The position numbers and the translations under genes are program-made. 7,393 bases of DNA from Burkholderiaceae bacterium (GTDB lineage Bacteria > Pseudomonadota > Gammaproteobacteria > Burkholderiales > Burkholderiaceae_F), in the NCBI GenBank assembly GCA_013696665.1, contig JACCYC010000140.1:1-7393 (forward strand), read 5' to 3'. Within the stretch, counting starts at the first letter, position 1, and each line of letters begins with the position of its first letter. The notes beneath the pieces are model-generated. The model had not been told where the DNA came from and did no database searches. It was given only the letters and a program-made list of their open reading frames with translations. Of this stretch, positions 6,182 to 7,393 are shown piece after piece.

Positions 6182-6826
6182 ATGACGGCGATCGCACGTT
6201 TGATGACGCGCATTCGGTTGCGGTGCCTGGCCTATGCCGCGGTCCTGTTCAAGCGCACGCCGGAAGCCATCGGCGTTTATCGCCAACTCATTACGCTTGC
6301 GCCGCACGATGCTGTTGCGCGCGCTGCCCTGGGTAATCTGTACGCGGAGTCCGACGACTTGACGGCTGCGGTGCGTGAGTTCGAACAATTGGTTGAAATC
6401 GATCCGCTTGCAGCAGATGCCTGGTTCAATCTGGGGTTTCTGCACGACAAAAGGGAAGAGCTTGGCGCTGCCGAGCGCTGCTTTCGCAAAGCCGTCGAGC
6501 TAAAGCCGTCGCTCGACCGCGCGTGGTACGGCCTCGGCCTGGTGCTGATCAGAGACGGCCGGCTCGACGCAGCCATCGACGCGTTCAACCGTAACATCAA
6601 GCTGCAGCCGTTCAGTCCTTACGGCTATTACCAGCTCGGCATGACGTATCACCACCTGGGGCGTAGCAGCGATGCATGGAAAGTGTACGAACGGCTGGCC
6701 GAGTTCGAACCGAAGTTTTCCGCCACGCTGAAGCGCGATCTGCAGCGGACGGCTCCGCGCGCCGTTGCACGTCAGCGTGATGAAGGTTCAGTTTCGAAGG
6801 AGGTCACAACCGTCGAGGCCGTGTAA
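6182..6826 (+). CDS. Tetratricopeptide repeat (TPR) protein
   Basis: This 214-residue protein contains four consecutive TPR units in exact 34-residue register: about 43-76, 77-110, 111-144 and 145-178. A weaker half-repeat lies at 15-42. Each unit shows the expected W/L-G-Y/F-A/P pattern, for example AWFNLGFLHDKREELGAAE followed by AVELKP. TPR arrays form helical scaffolds for protein-protein contacts; the partner cannot be identified here. No signal peptide or clear membrane span is seen, although the first 25 residues are basic and hydrophobic and might touch the membrane. The ATG at 6182 is chosen because it follows the upstream stop by four bases; a GTG at 6128 in the same frame would overlap that gene and has no better ribosome site. 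A polar, charged tail follows the last repeat. A degenerate copy of its 3' half lies at 5498-5781. The DUF4212 symporter gene follows after 35 bp. Confidence 0.9.
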   Translation: MTAIARLMTRIRLRCLAYAAVLFKRTPEAIGVYRQLITLAPHDAVARAALGNLYAESDDLTAAVREFEQLVEIDPLAADAWFNLGFLHDKREELGAAERCFRKAVELKPSLDRAWYGLGLVLIRDGRLDAAIDAFNRNIKLQPFSPYGYYQLGMTYHHLGRSSDAWKVYERLAEFEPKFSATLKRDLQRTAPRAVARQRDEGSVSKEVTTVEAV

Positions 6827-6861
6827 TCAAGGAGTGAAGAAAAACTACCGAGGAGCAACCC

Positions 6862-7128
6862 ATGCAGCAGACCGAAAAGCATCGAGAGTATTGGCGGCGC
6901 AATCTGCAGATTACCGCAGTGCTTCTGGCGATCTGGTTCGTCGTCACTTATGTGATGGCCTATTTCGCAATCCCGCTGGCCGAGATCAATTTCTTTGGCT
7001 GGCCGCTATCGTTCTACATGGCGGCGCAGGGATCGCTGATCATTTACGTCCTCATCATCTGGTTCTACGCGCGGTACATGCGCAAGCTGGATCTTGAATA
7101 CGGTGTAGACGAAGGAGACGAAGCATGA
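6862..7128 (+). CDS. Sodium/substrate symporter small subunit (DUF4212)
   Basis: This 88-residue protein has two predicted helices, near 16-37 and 48-70. It shows the typical DUF4212 pattern: an N-terminal KHREYWRRNL (6-15), WFVVTY (25-30), NFFGWPLSFYMAAQGS (43-58) in the second half, then IIWFYARYM and LDLEYGVDE in the cytoplasmic tail. In this family the protein is encoded immediately before a large SSS-family permease (VC_2705 type), and the two are thought to form one sodium-coupled transporter. Carboxylates such as acetate are plausible substrates because related SSS proteins (ActP) carry them, but that is inference. The start is firm: AGGAG at 6851-6855 lies six bases before the ATG. 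The stop overlaps the next start as ATGA, a classic sign of coupled translation at fixed stoichiometry. Confidence 0.94.
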   Translation: MQQTEKHREYWRRNLQITAVLLAIWFVVTYVMAYFAIPLAEINFFGWPLSFYMAAQGSLIIYVLIIWFYARYMRKLDLEYGVDEGDEA

Positions 7129-7393
7129 GTACCACCGCCAGCACCAATCGAGCGTTTTTCAGCCAGCTGCGCAAGTACTACACCTTTTACACGGGCGGCT
7201 TTATCGCGTTCGTGATTATCTTGGCGATACTCGAGCAGCTCGGTCTGCCCAGAGTATGGATCGGCTACACGTTTCTGGTGGCCACGATCGGGCTGTATGC
7301 GGGCATTGGAATCATGAGCCGCACGACTGACGTCGCCGAGTTTTACGTCGCGGGCCGGCGCGTGCCGGCGTTGTTCAACGGCATGGCGACCGG
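7125..7393 (+). CDS. Sodium:solute symporter large subunit (SSS family, VC_2705-like), 5' part
   Basis: The gene runs off the window; 89 complete codons are visible, whereas full members are usually well over 500 residues. Two hydrophobic segments are seen, near residues 22-40 and 44-63. They are followed by SRTTDVAEFYVAGRRVPALFNGMAT (65-89), whose TDVAEFYVAGRRVP portion is the standard N-terminal signature of sodium:solute symporters related to acetate permease ActP. Pairing with the DUF4212 gene, with a 4-bp overlap, places it in the VC_2705 subgroup. The start is supported by AAGGAGA at 7112-7118, six bases before the ATG. The ion is presumably sodium and the substrate is unknown. The C-terminal part and any following regulatory genes lie outside the window. 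Confidence 0.92.
   Translation, partial: MSTTASTNRAFFSQLRKYYTFYTGGFIAFVIILAILEQLGLPRVWIGYTFLVATIGLYAGIGIMSRTTDVAEFYVAGRRVPALFNGMAT

Noticed and set aside
5664..6185. 173-codon plus-strand frame spanning the pseudogene tail and the membrane protein gene
   Set aside because: It is out of frame with both, low in hydrophobic pattern, and the overlapping frame from 5860 has a good ribosome site and two clear membrane helices.
6827..6861. Terminator or separate promoter between the TPR and DUF4212 genes
   Set aside because: The 35 bp contain no stem-loop with a T-run and no convincing -10/-35 pair, only the ribosome site for DUF4212.

Overview
The window is GC-rich, tightly packed chromosomal DNA. 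It looks proteobacterial, most probably a betaproteobacterium of the Burkholderiales. This assignment rests on protein resemblance and gene style only (EamA, a COG3146-type acyltransferase, a family I pyrophosphatase, a TRAP permease pair, and a DUF4212 plus sodium:solute symporter pair). No rRNA, tRNA, CRISPR array, insertion sequence or phage gene was seen.

Layout. (1) 1-1601, plus strand: the 3' part of a COG3146/FemAB-like acyltransferase gene, overlapping by 4 bp an EamA-type cysteine/O-acetylserine exporter gene. (2) 1585-2133, minus strand: inorganic pyrophosphatase (ppa), converging on eamA with a 17-bp overlap. (3) 2134-2187: a 54-bp divergent promoter region. (4) 2188-5586, plus strand: an apparent operon of an aldehyde dehydrogenase and the small (DctQ) and large (DctM) membrane subunits of a TRAP transporter. 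No TRAP binding protein (DctP) is present. (5) 5498-5781: a decayed, 5'-truncated copy of the 3' end of a tetratricopeptide repeat gene. The dctM frame runs into it. (6) 5860-7393, plus strand: a YggT-like two-helix membrane protein, an intact TPR protein, the DUF4212 small subunit of a sodium/substrate symporter, and the start of its large SSS-family subunit, cut by the window end.

How the genes may work together. The aldehyde dehydrogenase and TRAP permease suggest import of an organic acid or related compound coupled to aldehyde oxidation, but the substrate cannot be read from sequence. The downstream group ends in a two-component sodium-coupled carboxylate-type symporter. The TPR and YggT-like proteins just ahead of it are transcribed the same way and could be accessory factors, though this is only inferred from order and spacing.

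The most notable observation is the TPR pseudogene between dctM and the membrane protein gene. It lies about 1 kb upstream of its intact paralogue, which equals the length of the [membrane protein + TPR] unit. This suggests an old tandem duplication followed by a deletion that joined dctM to the remnant, lengthened the DctM C-terminus, and may also have removed a dctP gene. The dctQ start is a second anomaly: family-like N-terminal sequence lies upstream of the first usable start codon.
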